This document shows, piece after piece, positions 53,295-61,295 of a stretch of 64,000 bases of DNA. The stretch comes from Burkholderiales bacterium (GTDB lineage: Bacteria; Pseudomonadota; Gammaproteobacteria; Burkholderiales; SG8-41), in the NCBI GenBank assembly GCA_030684405.1, contig JAUXYA010000011.1, forward strand, positions 372,001 to 436,000, in the 5' to 3' direction. The position numbers and the translations under genes were made by a program. Below the pieces are notes generated by a model, which saw only the letters and a program-made list of their open reading frames with translations, made no database searches and was not told the DNA's origin. Positions within the stretch are counted from its first letter, which is position 1, and each line of letters opens with the position of its first letter.

Positions 53295-55796
53295 TCATGA
53301 CTTCTTGCGCACCAGCGCCTCGAAAGTCACGGCTTGCGTGGTCTGGTGCAGTTCCGATTTGCCGAAATCCCTGGGAAAATCATCAACCATGATCACCCGG
53401 CGGCGCAGTTCCGCGGCACGTTTCAGCAGGTCGAAATCGTCCTGGGTGATCACGCCAGTGTCGAGCCCCTCGGTAGCCAGCTGGTCGGCGTAGCCCCGCG
53501 CGATGCGGCCGCCCTGCTGCGCTCGGCGCAGCTGGGCTTCGACGGGTTCCGCAGCAATCGCCGCGGCCAGCGCTTCCTCCAGCGTATGCACCGGATCATT
53601 TTCGTCGGCCGAAATGAAGACGCCGCGGGTCAGGCGTTCGCGCGTCGGTCCCGGCGTCATCATCAGGCCGACCACGTCATGGCCCAGCGGGTCGCGCGGC
53701 GGTGCGAACTCGCGTCCATAGGGCATCAGCAGCGGGAAGATCAGGCCGCGCAGCACCCAGGCGGCAACTGGCCAGGGCAGGTTCTCGAAAATCGAGTAGA
53801 AGGACTCCTCGATGCGGCTCAGGCAGTCGAGCAGTCCCCAGCGCACCAGCGGCAAGTCTGCCTTCGGCCGGCCGTCATCCTCGTAGCGCTTGAGCACGGC
53901 CGAAGCGAGATAGAGCTGGGACAGCACGTCGCCCAGCCGCCCCGACAGCCGCTCGCGCCGCTTCAGCGTGCTGCCGCAGAGGAACATCGCCGTATCCGCC
54001 GTCAGCGCGAAGGCGCTGGAGAGCCGCGTCAGCTGCTGATAATAGCGGCGCAGTTCCGGCGCGCCCGGCACCGGAGTCAGCCGCGCGCCGGTCATGCCCA
54101 TCCACAACACGCGCGCGACGTTCGACAGAGTGAAGGCGACATGCCCGAAGAAGGCACGGTCAAAGTCGTGCAGCGCCTTGCCGGGATCCTGCTCGCGCGT
54201 CGCCTCAATTTCCTTCAGCACCCAGGGATGGCCGCGAATCGCGCCCTGACCGAAGATGATCATCGTTCGCGTCAGGATGTTGGCGCCCTCTACAGTGATC
54301 GCGATCGGCGTCTGCATATAGGCACTGGCGAGGTAGTTGCTCGGCCCGAGGCAAATGCCCTTGCCGCCATGCACGTCCATCGCATCATTGATGACCTGGC
54401 GGCCGCGTTCCGTCAGGTGGTACTTGACGATCGCGGAAATCACCGAGGGCTTCTCGCCGAGATCGATCGCGCCGGCGGTCATCACCCGCGCCGCATCCAT
54501 CACGTAGACATTGCCAGCGATGCGCGCCATCGCCTCCTCGACCCCCTCGAAGCGGCCGATCGGCAGCTTGAACTGCTGGCGCACGCGGCCGTAGGCGCCG
54601 GTGGTCAATGCCGACAGCTTGGAGATGCCCACGCCGTTCGCCGGCAGCGAGATCGAGCGCCCGGCGGCGAGGCAGTTCATCAGCATTTTCCAGCCTTCGC
54701 CTGCCTGCTCGACGCCGCCAATCACGTAGTCCATCGGGATGAATACGTCCTTGCCCCAGTTGGGCCCGTTCATGAAGGTCGCGTTCATTGCGCGATGACG
54801 GCGGCCGATGTGCACGCCCGGCGTGTCGGTAGGCACCAGCGCCAGCGTGATGCCGTGGTCATCCTTCTGCCCGAGCAAGTGGTCCGGGTCGTAAAGGCGG
54901 AAAGCGAGGCCCAGCAGCGTCGCAATCGGGCCCAGCGTGATGTAACGCTTCTCCCAGGTCAGGCGGATGCCAAGGACTTCCGGCTTGCCCTGCCACTCAC
55001 CCCTGCAGACGATGCCGAAATCCGGAATGCCGCCGGCATCCGACCCCGCCTCCGGACTGGTCAGTGCGAAACAGGGCATCTCCAGACCCTTCGCCAGCCG
55101 CGGCAGGTAATGATCCTTCTGCTGTCGCGTGCCGTAGTGCAGCAGCAGTTCGGCCGGTCCCAGCGAATTGGGCACCATCACCGACACCGCCGCGGTGCCG
55201 CTGCGCGTGGTGAGTTGCATCACGACCTGCGAATGCGCCAGCGCGGAGAATCCGAGCCCGCCGTATTCCTTCGGGATGATCATGCCGAGGAAACCCTGGT
55301 CCTTGATGAACTGCCAGACCTGCGGCGGGAGGTCGTTCATTTCATGCGTGACCTCCCAGTCGCTGAGCATCTCGCAGAGCTCGCGCAAAGGGCCGTCGAT
55401 GAAAGCCTTTTCCTCGACGGTGAGCCGCGGTGCCGGATAGGCCAGCAGCTTTTTCCAGTTCGGACGGCCGCTGAACAGTTCGCCGTCCCACCACACAGTG
55501 CCGGCCTCAAGCGCCTCGCGCTCGGTCTGCGACACCTCGGGCAGAATACGGCGGAACAGTTTCAGCAGTGGCACGCCGGCCAGCGCACGCCGCAGCGGCG
55601 ACGGGATCGCCAGCAGCGACAGCAGCAGCCATAACCCCCAGCCGGCCTGCAGCAGCGCATCGGGCCACCAGCCGCGGTAGGCACACAGTCCGAGCAACAA
55701 CGCATAGGCCGCGGACCAGAGCAGCGCCGGCAGGCGGTGATAGGCAAGCAGCCAGGCGACGGCAATCGCCGCGAACAGGCTCAACAGGATGACCAT
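53295..55796 (-). CDS. Long acyl-CoA dehydrogenase, FadE-like
   Basis: Membrane-associated FAD enzyme for the first step of beta-oxidation (acyl-CoA to trans-2-enoyl-CoA). At 833 residues it is the large FadE type (E. coli FadE is 814). The N-terminus has two to three hydrophobic helices (within about 1-70), then an acyl-CoA dehydrogenase core (about 120-500; for example ALTSPEAGSDAGG and NALGPAELLLHYG-like motif) and the long C-terminal DUF1974 region characteristic of FadE. Electrons go by ETF to the ETF-QO encoded at 40700. It heads the fadE-SDR-synthetase operon, with an AT-rich IHF-like motif about 135 bases upstream. Confidence 0.93.
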   Translation of the reverse strand: MVILLSLFAAIAVAWLLAYHRLPALLWSAAYALLLGLCAYRGWWPDALLQAGWGLWLLLSLLAIPSPLRRALAGVPLLKLFRRILPEVSQTEREALEAGTVWWDGELFSGRPNWKKLLAYPAPRLTVEEKAFIDGPLRELCEMLSDWEVTHEMNDLPPQVWQFIKDQGFLGMIIPKEYGGLGFSALAHSQVVMQLTTRSGTAAVSVMVPNSLGPAELLLHYGTRQQKDHYLPRLAKGLEMPCFALTSPEAGSDAGGIPDFGIVCRGEWQGKPEVLGIRLTWEKRYITLGPIATLLGLAFRLYDPDHLLGQKDDHGITLALVPTDTPGVHIGRRHRAMNATFMNGPNWGKDVFIPMDYVIGGVEQAGEGWKMLMNCLAAGRSISLPANGVGISKLSALTTGAYGRVRQQFKLPIGRFEGVEEAMARIAGNVYVMDAARVMTAGAIDLGEKPSVISAIVKYHLTERGRQVINDAMDVHGGKGICLGPSNYLASAYMQTPIAITVEGANILTRTMIIFGQGAIRGHPWVLKEIEATREQDPGKALHDFDRAFFGHVAFTLSNVARVLWMGMTGARLTPVPGAPELRRYYQQLTRLSSAFALTADTAMFLCGSTLKRRERLSGRLGDVLSQLYLASAVLKRYEDDGRPKADLPLVRWGLLDCLSRIEESFYSIFENLPWPVAAWVLRGLIFPLLMPYGREFAPPRDPLGHDVVGLMMTPGPTRERLTRGVFISADENDPVHTLEEALAAAIAAEPVEAQLRRAQQGGRIARGYADQLATEGLDTGVITQDDFDLLKRAAELRRRVIMVDDFPRDFGKSELHQTTQAVTFEALVRKKS

Positions 55797-55929
55797 CTTC
55801 AGTTCTCCGCCGCAGGATAGTGCTCGCCGGGACCGCCATCTGCGCTACGCAGGTTCATGCAGCTTCCGGCGTCTCCGTGTCGCTGTGAGCATACACGGGG
55901 GCTGTCGACGCGACAATGACGATAAACTA

Positions 55930-55942
55930 TAAGTAGTTGTTT
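55930..55942 (-). promoter_or_regulatory. IHF-like site in AT-rich motif (copy 3), upstream of fadE
   Basis: On the minus strand AAACAACTACTTA differs from the IHF consensus WATCAANNNNTTR at one base. The flanks (ATATCATTAAAA before, TAGTTTAT after) match copies 1 and 2. It lies 134 bases before the FadE start and just after the stop of the secreted protein gene. TATAGT within it might also serve as a -10, but no -35 is evident. Confidence 0.35.
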
Positions 55943-55974
55943 TTAATGATATTTTTGAGTTTAGGCGTTGAAAG

Positions 55975-56445
55975 TCAGGGCCGGGACTTCATCGCAATCG
56001 CCTGCAGTTCGGCGAGGTGCATGCGTGCGCGCTCAATTTCATTGGGACTCGCCGCTCCCACCGGCTTGCCGTCGACACGCTTCATCGACACCTGCGGATT
56101 GCCGGACTTGTCGAAGGACACCATCAGCGCGATCACATCACCGGACTTGCCCGGCGCCGGATAGCGATCGTGCTTGTAATGCAGCAGCGCGCCGGCGTTG
56201 AAAAAAAACTCGTTCTTCTCGATGAAACCGGAGGACGGCGCAAACTCCTCGCGGATCATTTTCAGTTCGCCGTTGTGCCAGTGCGCATCGAAAGTCGAGG
56301 AACGCCCGCCGCCGCTCCAGGCATGCTCGCTGCGGGTGATCATCACCGATGACTTGGCCGGCGCCTGCGCGGCTGCAAGGCCGGTGGACGGCAGCGGCAC
56401 CGCGACGATCAGCGCCAGAACAAAGCGGAATGAAATCCGGAACAT
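55975..56445 (-). CDS. Secreted protein of unknown function
   Basis: A 156-residue exported protein that I do not recognise. ATG 56445 gives a signal peptide (MFRISFRF, hydrophobic run, cleavage near AAAQA at about 27-29). The mature part has no Cys and reads as a small beta-rich domain (MITRSEHAWSGGG, STFDAHWHNGEL, FFFNAGALLHYKHDRY) ending in a helix (NEIERARMHLAELQAIAMKSR). GGAGG lies 10 bases upstream, slightly far. In-frame codons upstream to 56622 are Cys/Arg-rich and were rejected. It is upstream of fadE on the same strand but separated by the AT-rich motif, so probably its own unit. Confidence 0.65.
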   Translation of the reverse strand: MFRISFRFVLALIVAVPLPSTGLAAAQAPAKSSVMITRSEHAWSGGGRSSTFDAHWHNGELKMIREEFAPSSGFIEKNEFFFNAGALLHYKHDRYPAPGKSGDVIALMVSFDKSGNPQVSMKRVDGKPVGAASPNEIERARMHLAELQAIAMKSRP

Positions 56446-56576
56446 GGTGCAATGGCCTCCTGTGGTCGATATGCTGCGACAGACCGCGATCTGCGGTACT
56501 TGCGCGGGGCCATTCACCCCGCAAACCGCCAACAGGCATGGTTTAACAGGAGACCCGCATCGCGGGCAAGGCATTC

Positions 56577-56643
56577 CTGCCGCTGTCGCCCGGTGGCGAC
56601 AGCGGCAGACCGGAACCCGCATAAAGCCTGCGTAGTGCGGGTT
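56577..56643. repeat. Two palindromes after the ferredoxin gene
   Basis: 56577-56608 is a perfect 14-bp inverted repeat (CTGCCGCTGTCGCC/GGCGACAGCGGCAG, loop CGGT). 56614-56643 is an 8-bp stem (AACCCGCA/TGCGGGTT) with a 14-base loop, followed on the plus strand by TTATTTA. They fill the 213-bp gap between the ferredoxin and secreted-protein genes. The second could terminate plus-strand RNA; neither has a T run on the minus strand. Confidence 0.6.
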
Positions 56644-56658
56644 TTATTTAGACGGGTA

Positions 56659-56937
56659 CTATCGGGCGACTTTGCCGAGCAGCGTCACGACGTCGGTCTT
56701 GTTGTGGATCATCTGCTCTGGGAACACCACGGTAATGGCATTCACGGGGCAGATCGACTGGCAGAGGCCGCAGTACCAGCACTCGTCCGGATAACGAATG
56801 ACCGGCAGAGTCTCACGGTTGTCCTCTTCCTTGTAGATTAGATCGCCAGGACATATCCAGTCGCAGAGGTTGCACTTGACGCAGGTCTCGGGGTTGATGC
56901 GAATCGGGTTGAAGCTGCCCTTGCTGGTCGTGCTCAT
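56659..56937 (-). CDS. Two-cluster [4Fe-4S] ferredoxin, AprB-like
   Basis: A 92-residue electron carrier with two perfect CxxCxxCxxxC motifs: C19, C22, C25, C29 and C53, C56, C59, C63 (CVKCNLCDWICP and CWYCGLCQSICP). The ICPGDLI and DECWYCGLC segments resemble the beta subunit of adenylylsulfate reductase (AprB) more than ordinary ferredoxins. ATG 56937 is preceded by GGAG and lies 10 bp after the stop of the flavoprotein, so the two are co-expressed and probably one enzyme. It likely passes electrons to or from the FAD of that partner. True AprB has a longer C-terminal tail, which is short here. Confidence 0.88.
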   Translation of the reverse strand: MSTTSKGSFNPIRINPETCVKCNLCDWICPGDLIYKEEDNRETLPVIRYPDECWYCGLCQSICPVNAITVVFPEQMIHNKTDVVTLLGKVAR

Positions 56938-56947
56938 CACGCGCTCC

Positions 56948-58684
56948 TCAGGCTGCCGCCGCGACATTGCCGCGGCTGAATGCCGCCGACAGCGGCTGGT
57001 CGGTGGACAGTGTACGCGTCACCGGACCGTCGCTGCCGCGCTCGACGATGACGAACTTGCGCCAGTTGGCGTCATCGGTATTCGGGAAATCCATGCGGAA
57101 GTGCGAAGAACCGGTGCGCGTCTCCCGCCGCGCCAGCGAAGCAGTGGCCATCATTTCGGCGTTCATGCGGATGTTCTGCGCCTCGTGCACGCGCATCAGC
57201 CCGTGCAGGTCATCGGCGCGCAACTGCGGATCACGCACGGCCAGCGCGCGCAGCGTGTCCAGCGCCAGCTTCAGCCCGCGTTCGTCACGGCGCACGCCGA
57301 CATAATCACTGACCGTCTGTCGCGTCGTCTCTTCATATTCCTTCCACGGCATACCTTTGTGCTGCTGCAGATGCGCCTCGGACTGCGCACGGATCTGCTC
57401 GAGCATGCGTAGATCCGGGTCAGGCAGCGCCCCGCTGCCTGCGCGGATGCGCTGCACCACGCCTTCGCCGGCAATATGTCCCAGCACCGCGGCTCCGGAG
57501 ATGCCGCCGCTGACTGTTGCGCAGTCGCCGGCGGCGAACAGCGCCTCGACTGCGGTTTCGCCGTTGACGTCGACGGAAAGACCACTGCCGCGGAAATAAA
57601 CGCCACTGCGGCGGATGCTCAGTTCGGACACCGAAACCTCGACCAATTCCTCGCGGAAATTGACGCCCTTCTGCTGGTAATACGCCGGCAGCGTGTAACG
57701 ATCAACCTGCAGCGTGTGCTCCATGCGGTCGAGCATGTCCTGCGGCAGGTGGCGGCAATCGAGGTAGATCGGGCCGTTGCCGAGCAGGTATTCATTGATC
57801 ACGCCATCGGCGATTACTGCGCGGCGCGCATTCTCGCCCTTCCTGTCGTACTTGAACATGAAGCGTTCGCCGGCCTTGTTGACGAAATGCGCGCCGAGAC
57901 TGACCAGCGCATTGAGCCCCTGGCAGGAGAAACCCTTCGGCGTCAACGTCGCCTCCACCGACTCCATGTTGGCTAGTTGCGCGCCGGCGTGATAACCCAT
58001 GGCCTGCGCGTCCCCGGTGTTGTACGGGATATGCCAGGAATCGAAGGCAAGGCCCGAGGCATTCTTCGAAATGCGATTGACATCGCCCGCCGCCAGTACC
58101 ACCGCCTTCGCACGGATCACCGTCCATTCGCCGCTGCGGAAATTGAAGGCCACCGCACCGTAGGCGCGGTTGTCCCTGACCAGCAGCTGCACCACCATCG
58201 TGCGCATCAGCACCGTGGCCTTGCCCTTGCGCACACGCTCGCCGAGGTGTTTCTTGAAATCGGTACCGTCGAAGTTGATGTGGTAGGTGCCCGGCAGGCC
58301 GAAGGAGCGCAGCCGGTAATAATCACCCGTCTGGCGGTCGCGGAAATCGACGCCCAGGGATTCGATCTTGCGGAAAATGCGCGGCATTTCGTGGATCACG
58401 CGCCCTGCCACCGCCATGTCGACGATGCCGTCGGTCAGTTCCGGCACATGCTTCAGCAGGAATTCCGGCGTGTCCCATTCCGGGCCTGAATCCATGACCG
58501 TCAGGTAATGATCCACACCGCAGCCGATGCTGCCACAGTGGTCGAGCACCTTGCCCTTTTCGCAGATCACCACCTTAAGCCCGGCCTCCAGCGCCGGGAT
58601 TGCCGCCATGCTGCCGGCAACGCCGCCGCCGATCACCAGCACGTCGGTATCGATCTGCTGGAACCTGTCGCCGCTTGCGCTCAT
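56948..58684 (-). CDS. FAD-dependent oxidoreductase of the FrdA/AprA superfamily
   Basis: A 578-residue flavoprotein. The N-terminal FAD motif DVLVIGGGVAGSMAA is at about 14-28 and a second FAD stretch near 385-405 (ALFAAGDCATVSGGISGAAVLG in parts). The middle carries a capping domain and the C-terminus a helical domain, as in fumarate reductase, L-aspartate oxidase and AprA. Pairing with a two-cluster ferredoxin favours the AprA-like branch, but sat/aprM or sulfite genes are absent, and the upstream genes encode a tricarboxylate-type transporter and AraC regulator. An organic acid substrate therefore seems as likely as a sulfur compound. Start ATG 58684; no signal peptide, so cytoplasmic. 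Confidence 0.82.
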   Translation of the reverse strand: MSASGDRFQQIDTDVLVIGGGVAGSMAAIPALEAGLKVVICEKGKVLDHCGSIGCGVDHYLTVMDSGPEWDTPEFLLKHVPELTDGIVDMAVAGRVIHEMPRIFRKIESLGVDFRDRQTGDYYRLRSFGLPGTYHINFDGTDFKKHLGERVRKGKATVLMRTMVVQLLVRDNRAYGAVAFNFRSGEWTVIRAKAVVLAAGDVNRISKNASGLAFDSWHIPYNTGDAQAMGYHAGAQLANMESVEATLTPKGFSCQGLNALVSLGAHFVNKAGERFMFKYDRKGENARRAVIADGVINEYLLGNGPIYLDCRHLPQDMLDRMEHTLQVDRYTLPAYYQQKGVNFREELVEVSVSELSIRRSGVYFRGSGLSVDVNGETAVEALFAAGDCATVSGGISGAAVLGHIAGEGVVQRIRAGSGALPDPDLRMLEQIRAQSEAHLQQHKGMPWKEYEETTRQTVSDYVGVRRDERGLKLALDTLRALAVRDPQLRADDLHGLMRVHEAQNIRMNAEMMATASLARRETRTGSSHFRMDFPNTDDANWRKFVIVERGSDGPVTRTLSTDQPLSAAFSRGNVAAAA

Positions 58685-58768
58685 GCTGGCACCGCCTCCA
58701 TCGTATCCGGATCAGGCTTCATGCTAAGGCCCGCCCCGTGCAGAGACCAGTGACGCGATGGTGTTTTT

Positions 58769-59674
58769 TCAGGACTTTCCTGACATTGCGTGTTGAGTGC
58801 GGAACTGGCGCGGCGACACGGCGTAACACTGGCGAAAACGGCGCGCGAAATAGGCTTCGTCCTCGAAACCGGTGGCACGCGCGATCTCGCCGATACGCCG
58901 ATCGGTGTGCGCCAGCAGTTCGCGTGCCTTTTCCATCCGCCGCTCGGTGACCAGATCGACAAAGGTCCTGCCGGTTTCCTTCTTGATCAGGTGCGCGAGA
59001 TAATTCGGCGACAGATCTGCTGCCGCGGCGGCATCGGCGAGCTGCAGCCGCCGCCCCAGGTTTTCGCGGACATGGCGCATTACCCGCGCCAGTGCGTCGC
59101 GGCGGCTGGCGCGCTGCGCCTTTCCCGCCGCCAACCTGGTGATCGCGCGTTCATGGCTGGCGCAGACGGTACCCAACAACAACAGCAGGCAACCGCGAAT
59201 CAATTCCGCTGAACCGTAACGCCGCCGCGCGTTTTCCGCCGCCATGCGGCGGCAGGCGTCACGCGCCAGCGCCAGGTCGCCGCCGGAGAGGCGAAAATCC
59301 ATGTATTCCTGGAACAGGAAAGGCGCCAGCTCCGGCGCCTGCGACAGCGGCACATCCTCGAGATCAAGTGGATCGACGTCGAGTTCCGGACGCAGGAAAC
59401 GGAGATTGAAACTCAGTACGTAGAACTTCGAGCGCGGCGGATGCGGCACCCGGTGCACGCGGTACGGCAGCACGAAACTGAGCCCGCCGGGGCCGAGCGG
59501 CCGCACTGCGGCGGCGATGTGCTGCTCGGTCCTCCCGGCAAGATTCAGCTGGATCTGGAAATAGTCATGGCGGTGCGCCTCCGCGATGCGGGTGATGCTG
59601 GTTTCGTCGCGAATCCAGAAATCAGGCCCGGCGGCGCGATCCGCGGGCGTGTACGTCCTGATCGCCCGCGTCAT
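58769..59674 (-). CDS. AraC-family transcriptional regulator
   Basis: A 301-residue regulator: N-terminal cupin-like effector domain (about 15-140, with PYRVHRVPHPP), a linker, and the C-terminal double helix-turn-helix (about 195-296; LADAAAAADLSPNYLAHLIKKETG and IGEIARATGFEDEAYFARRFRQ in parts). It lies 28 bp after tctC and 84 bp before the flavoprotein gene, all on the same strand, so it probably controls this run, most simply in response to the transported acid. The effector is unknown. Confidence 0.92.
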   Translation of the reverse strand: MTRAIRTYTPADRAAGPDFWIRDETSITRIAEAHRHDYFQIQLNLAGRTEQHIAAAVRPLGPGGLSFVLPYRVHRVPHPPRSKFYVLSFNLRFLRPELDVDPLDLEDVPLSQAPELAPFLFQEYMDFRLSGGDLALARDACRRMAAENARRRYGSAELIRGCLLLLLGTVCASHERAITRLAAGKAQRASRRDALARVMRHVRENLGRRLQLADAAAAADLSPNYLAHLIKKETGRTFVDLVTERRMEKARELLAHTDRRIGEIARATGFEDEAYFARRFRQCYAVSPRQFRTQHAMSGKS

Positions 59675-59702
59675 CGCCGCCCTGTCAGCATCGCCGGAGT
59701 CC

Positions 59703-60710
59703 TTACTGGATGGTCTTCACCGCGGCTTTCAGGATCGGCGACAGCGAGCCGCTGGCCTTGGCCACCTCGCTGACCATTTCAGTGACTTTCGCGCCGTCGA
59801 GGGGTGTAAGCGGCATTTTGTTCTTCAGTGACTCCGCCTTGAGTTCCGGGTCGTTCATCGCTGCCATCACCAGCGTGCGCAGCGCCGCGACAGCCTTCGC
59901 ATCCATGTTCGGCGGTCCGATCAGGCAGCGATGCAGGTCAACCGTGTTGATAATGGCGCGCAGGCTCGCGTGTTTCTCCCGCGGCGTCACCTCGAACACC
60001 GTGGGCACATCCGGCGCCTCGGGAATGCGCTCGGAGCCGACGATCAGGAACGGGCGCTTGTCGCCGCTGGCGATGGAGCCCACCGTCTGGCTCCAGCTGG
60101 TGATGTGGCCATCCCCGTCGCCCTTGATCACGGCGAGCGCGGTATCGGCATTGCCTTCGTATCCGGTCACCATCTTGATCGGCAGACCGAGCACATCGAA
60201 CAGCACTGCCATGGTGTAGAAATCCTCGTCGGTGCCTTGGGACGGGAATACAAAGGGGCGGTTGAGCTTCCTGAGGTCATCAACGGTTTTCAGCGGCGAT
60301 TTGCCGCCGACGGTAAGCACCCTCGGCTCGCTGGTCACGCGTGCAATGTAGGTGAACTTGGTGGCATCGAATTGCGCACCGGCGCTGCCCGCGAGCGGCG
60401 CGAGGATCAGCGTCGGGATGCTCGACAACGCGATCGTGTAGCCATCGGTTTTCTCCCGCCACAAGCTGTTGGCGCCCTTGAGACCACCGCCCCCCTGCAG
60501 GTTGGTGATGCGCACCTCCTTCGCGCCGGTGTGTTTCTGGATGTACGGCGCAATCATCCGCGCATGGCGGGTGTGCCCGCCAGCCGGACTTCCGTGCACG
60601 ACAAAATTGATGACCTTGTCCTTGTAGAAATCGTTTTGTGCCACCGCCGGAACCATGCCAAATGCCGTCAGTCCCGCCAGCAGTGCCAATCCCGCGCCCA
60701 GTCTTTTCAT
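59703..60710 (-). CDS. TctC/Bug-type periplasmic receptor, divergent
   Basis: A 335-residue periplasmic receptor of the tripartite tricarboxylate transporter. Signal peptide ends at about 25 (VPAVAQ). It diverges from the two other Bug receptors in this window: YKDKVINFVVHGSPAGGHTRHARMIA replaces the usual YPxRPIRLIVPF...GG start, though TNLQGGGGLKGANSL and DGYTIAL keep the fold. This suggests a different ligand class. It is downstream of tctA-tctB with a 48-bp gap, so here the receptor is last, while in most such operons it is first. Confidence 0.88.
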   Translation of the reverse strand: MKRLGAGLALLAGLTAFGMVPAVAQNDFYKDKVINFVVHGSPAGGHTRHARMIAPYIQKHTGAKEVRITNLQGGGGLKGANSLWREKTDGYTIALSSIPTLILAPLAGSAGAQFDATKFTYIARVTSEPRVLTVGGKSPLKTVDDLRKLNRPFVFPSQGTDEDFYTMAVLFDVLGLPIKMVTGYEGNADTALAVIKGDGDGHITSWSQTVGSIASGDKRPFLIVGSERIPEAPDVPTVFEVTPREKHASLRAIINTVDLHRCLIGPPNMDAKAVAALRTLVMAAMNDPELKAESLKNKMPLTPLDGAKVTEMVSEVAKASGSLSPILKAAVKTIQ

Positions 60711-60758
60711 TGTCGTCTCCTCCAGGGTTTGTTGATTGAAATCTTCAGCCGCAAAACA

Positions 60759-61295
60759 TCAAAGGCTCCTGATCCACTCCTCCAGCCAGCCGTGATACAG
60801 CGCGATGCCGAGGCCCTGCACGAACAGCAGGTAAAGCGTGACCACCAGCCCGAGACTGTAGCTCAGCGCCTTCTGCAGCGAATAGTGGTCGCTCAGCAGA
60901 AAATAACCCAGCATGAACAGGAACACGCCTGGCAGCAGCCCGATCACCCACACCAGGCCGAGCAGCAGCACCACCATGCCGCAAGCCACCGATTCGCGGC
61001 CCGCCGCCTGCCGCCGCTGATGCGCCGACTGCTCGTCGAAGGCCGACGAAACGTTGCGCGCTACGGCCTCGCCTTCACGCCGCGTCAGCACCTCCAGCAA
61101 ATCGACATGCAGCTCGTCGGCCGGCCGTATGTTCTGCCACACCAGCTGCCACAGTGTCAGGATCACGCCGAGCACCGCGATCGGCAACGGCACCATACGC
61201 GCGCGCTGCCCGTAGTCGAGGGCTATCACGATCGCGACAATGAACACGCCCAGCACGATGAGTGCGATCAGGTTCTCCTGTGCGCGGCGGCTCAT
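60759..61295 (-). CDS. Tripartite tricarboxylate transporter small permease, TctB-like
   Basis: A 178-residue membrane protein with four helices in the TctB arrangement (about 9-28, 35-50, 105-125, 130-170 as two). The long polar loop between the second and third helices (about 55-100) is larger than in many TctB. ATG 61295 overlaps the tctA stop (ATGA). It partners TctA in a sodium- or proton-driven importer that receives ligand from the receptor at 59703. Confidence 0.88.
   Translation of the reverse strand: MSRRAQENLIALIVLGVFIVAIVIALDYGQRARMVPLPIAVLGVILTLWQLVWQNIRPADELHVDLLEVLTRREGEAVARNVSSAFDEQSAHQRRQAAGRESVACGMVVLLLGLVWVIGLLPGVFLFMLGYFLLSDHYSLQKALSYSLGLVVTLYLLFVQGLGIALYHGWLEEWIRSL

Noticed and set aside
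53334-55634. A 766-codon open frame on the plus strand
   Set aside because: Antisense shadow of the FadE gene; no signal, domain or ribosome site.
56659-58684. Dissimilatory adenylylsulfate reductase AprBA for sulfur oxidation
   Set aside because: Resemblance exists, but sat, aprM, dsr and sox genes are absent and the transporter is for organic acids. Only an AprBA-like label is justified.
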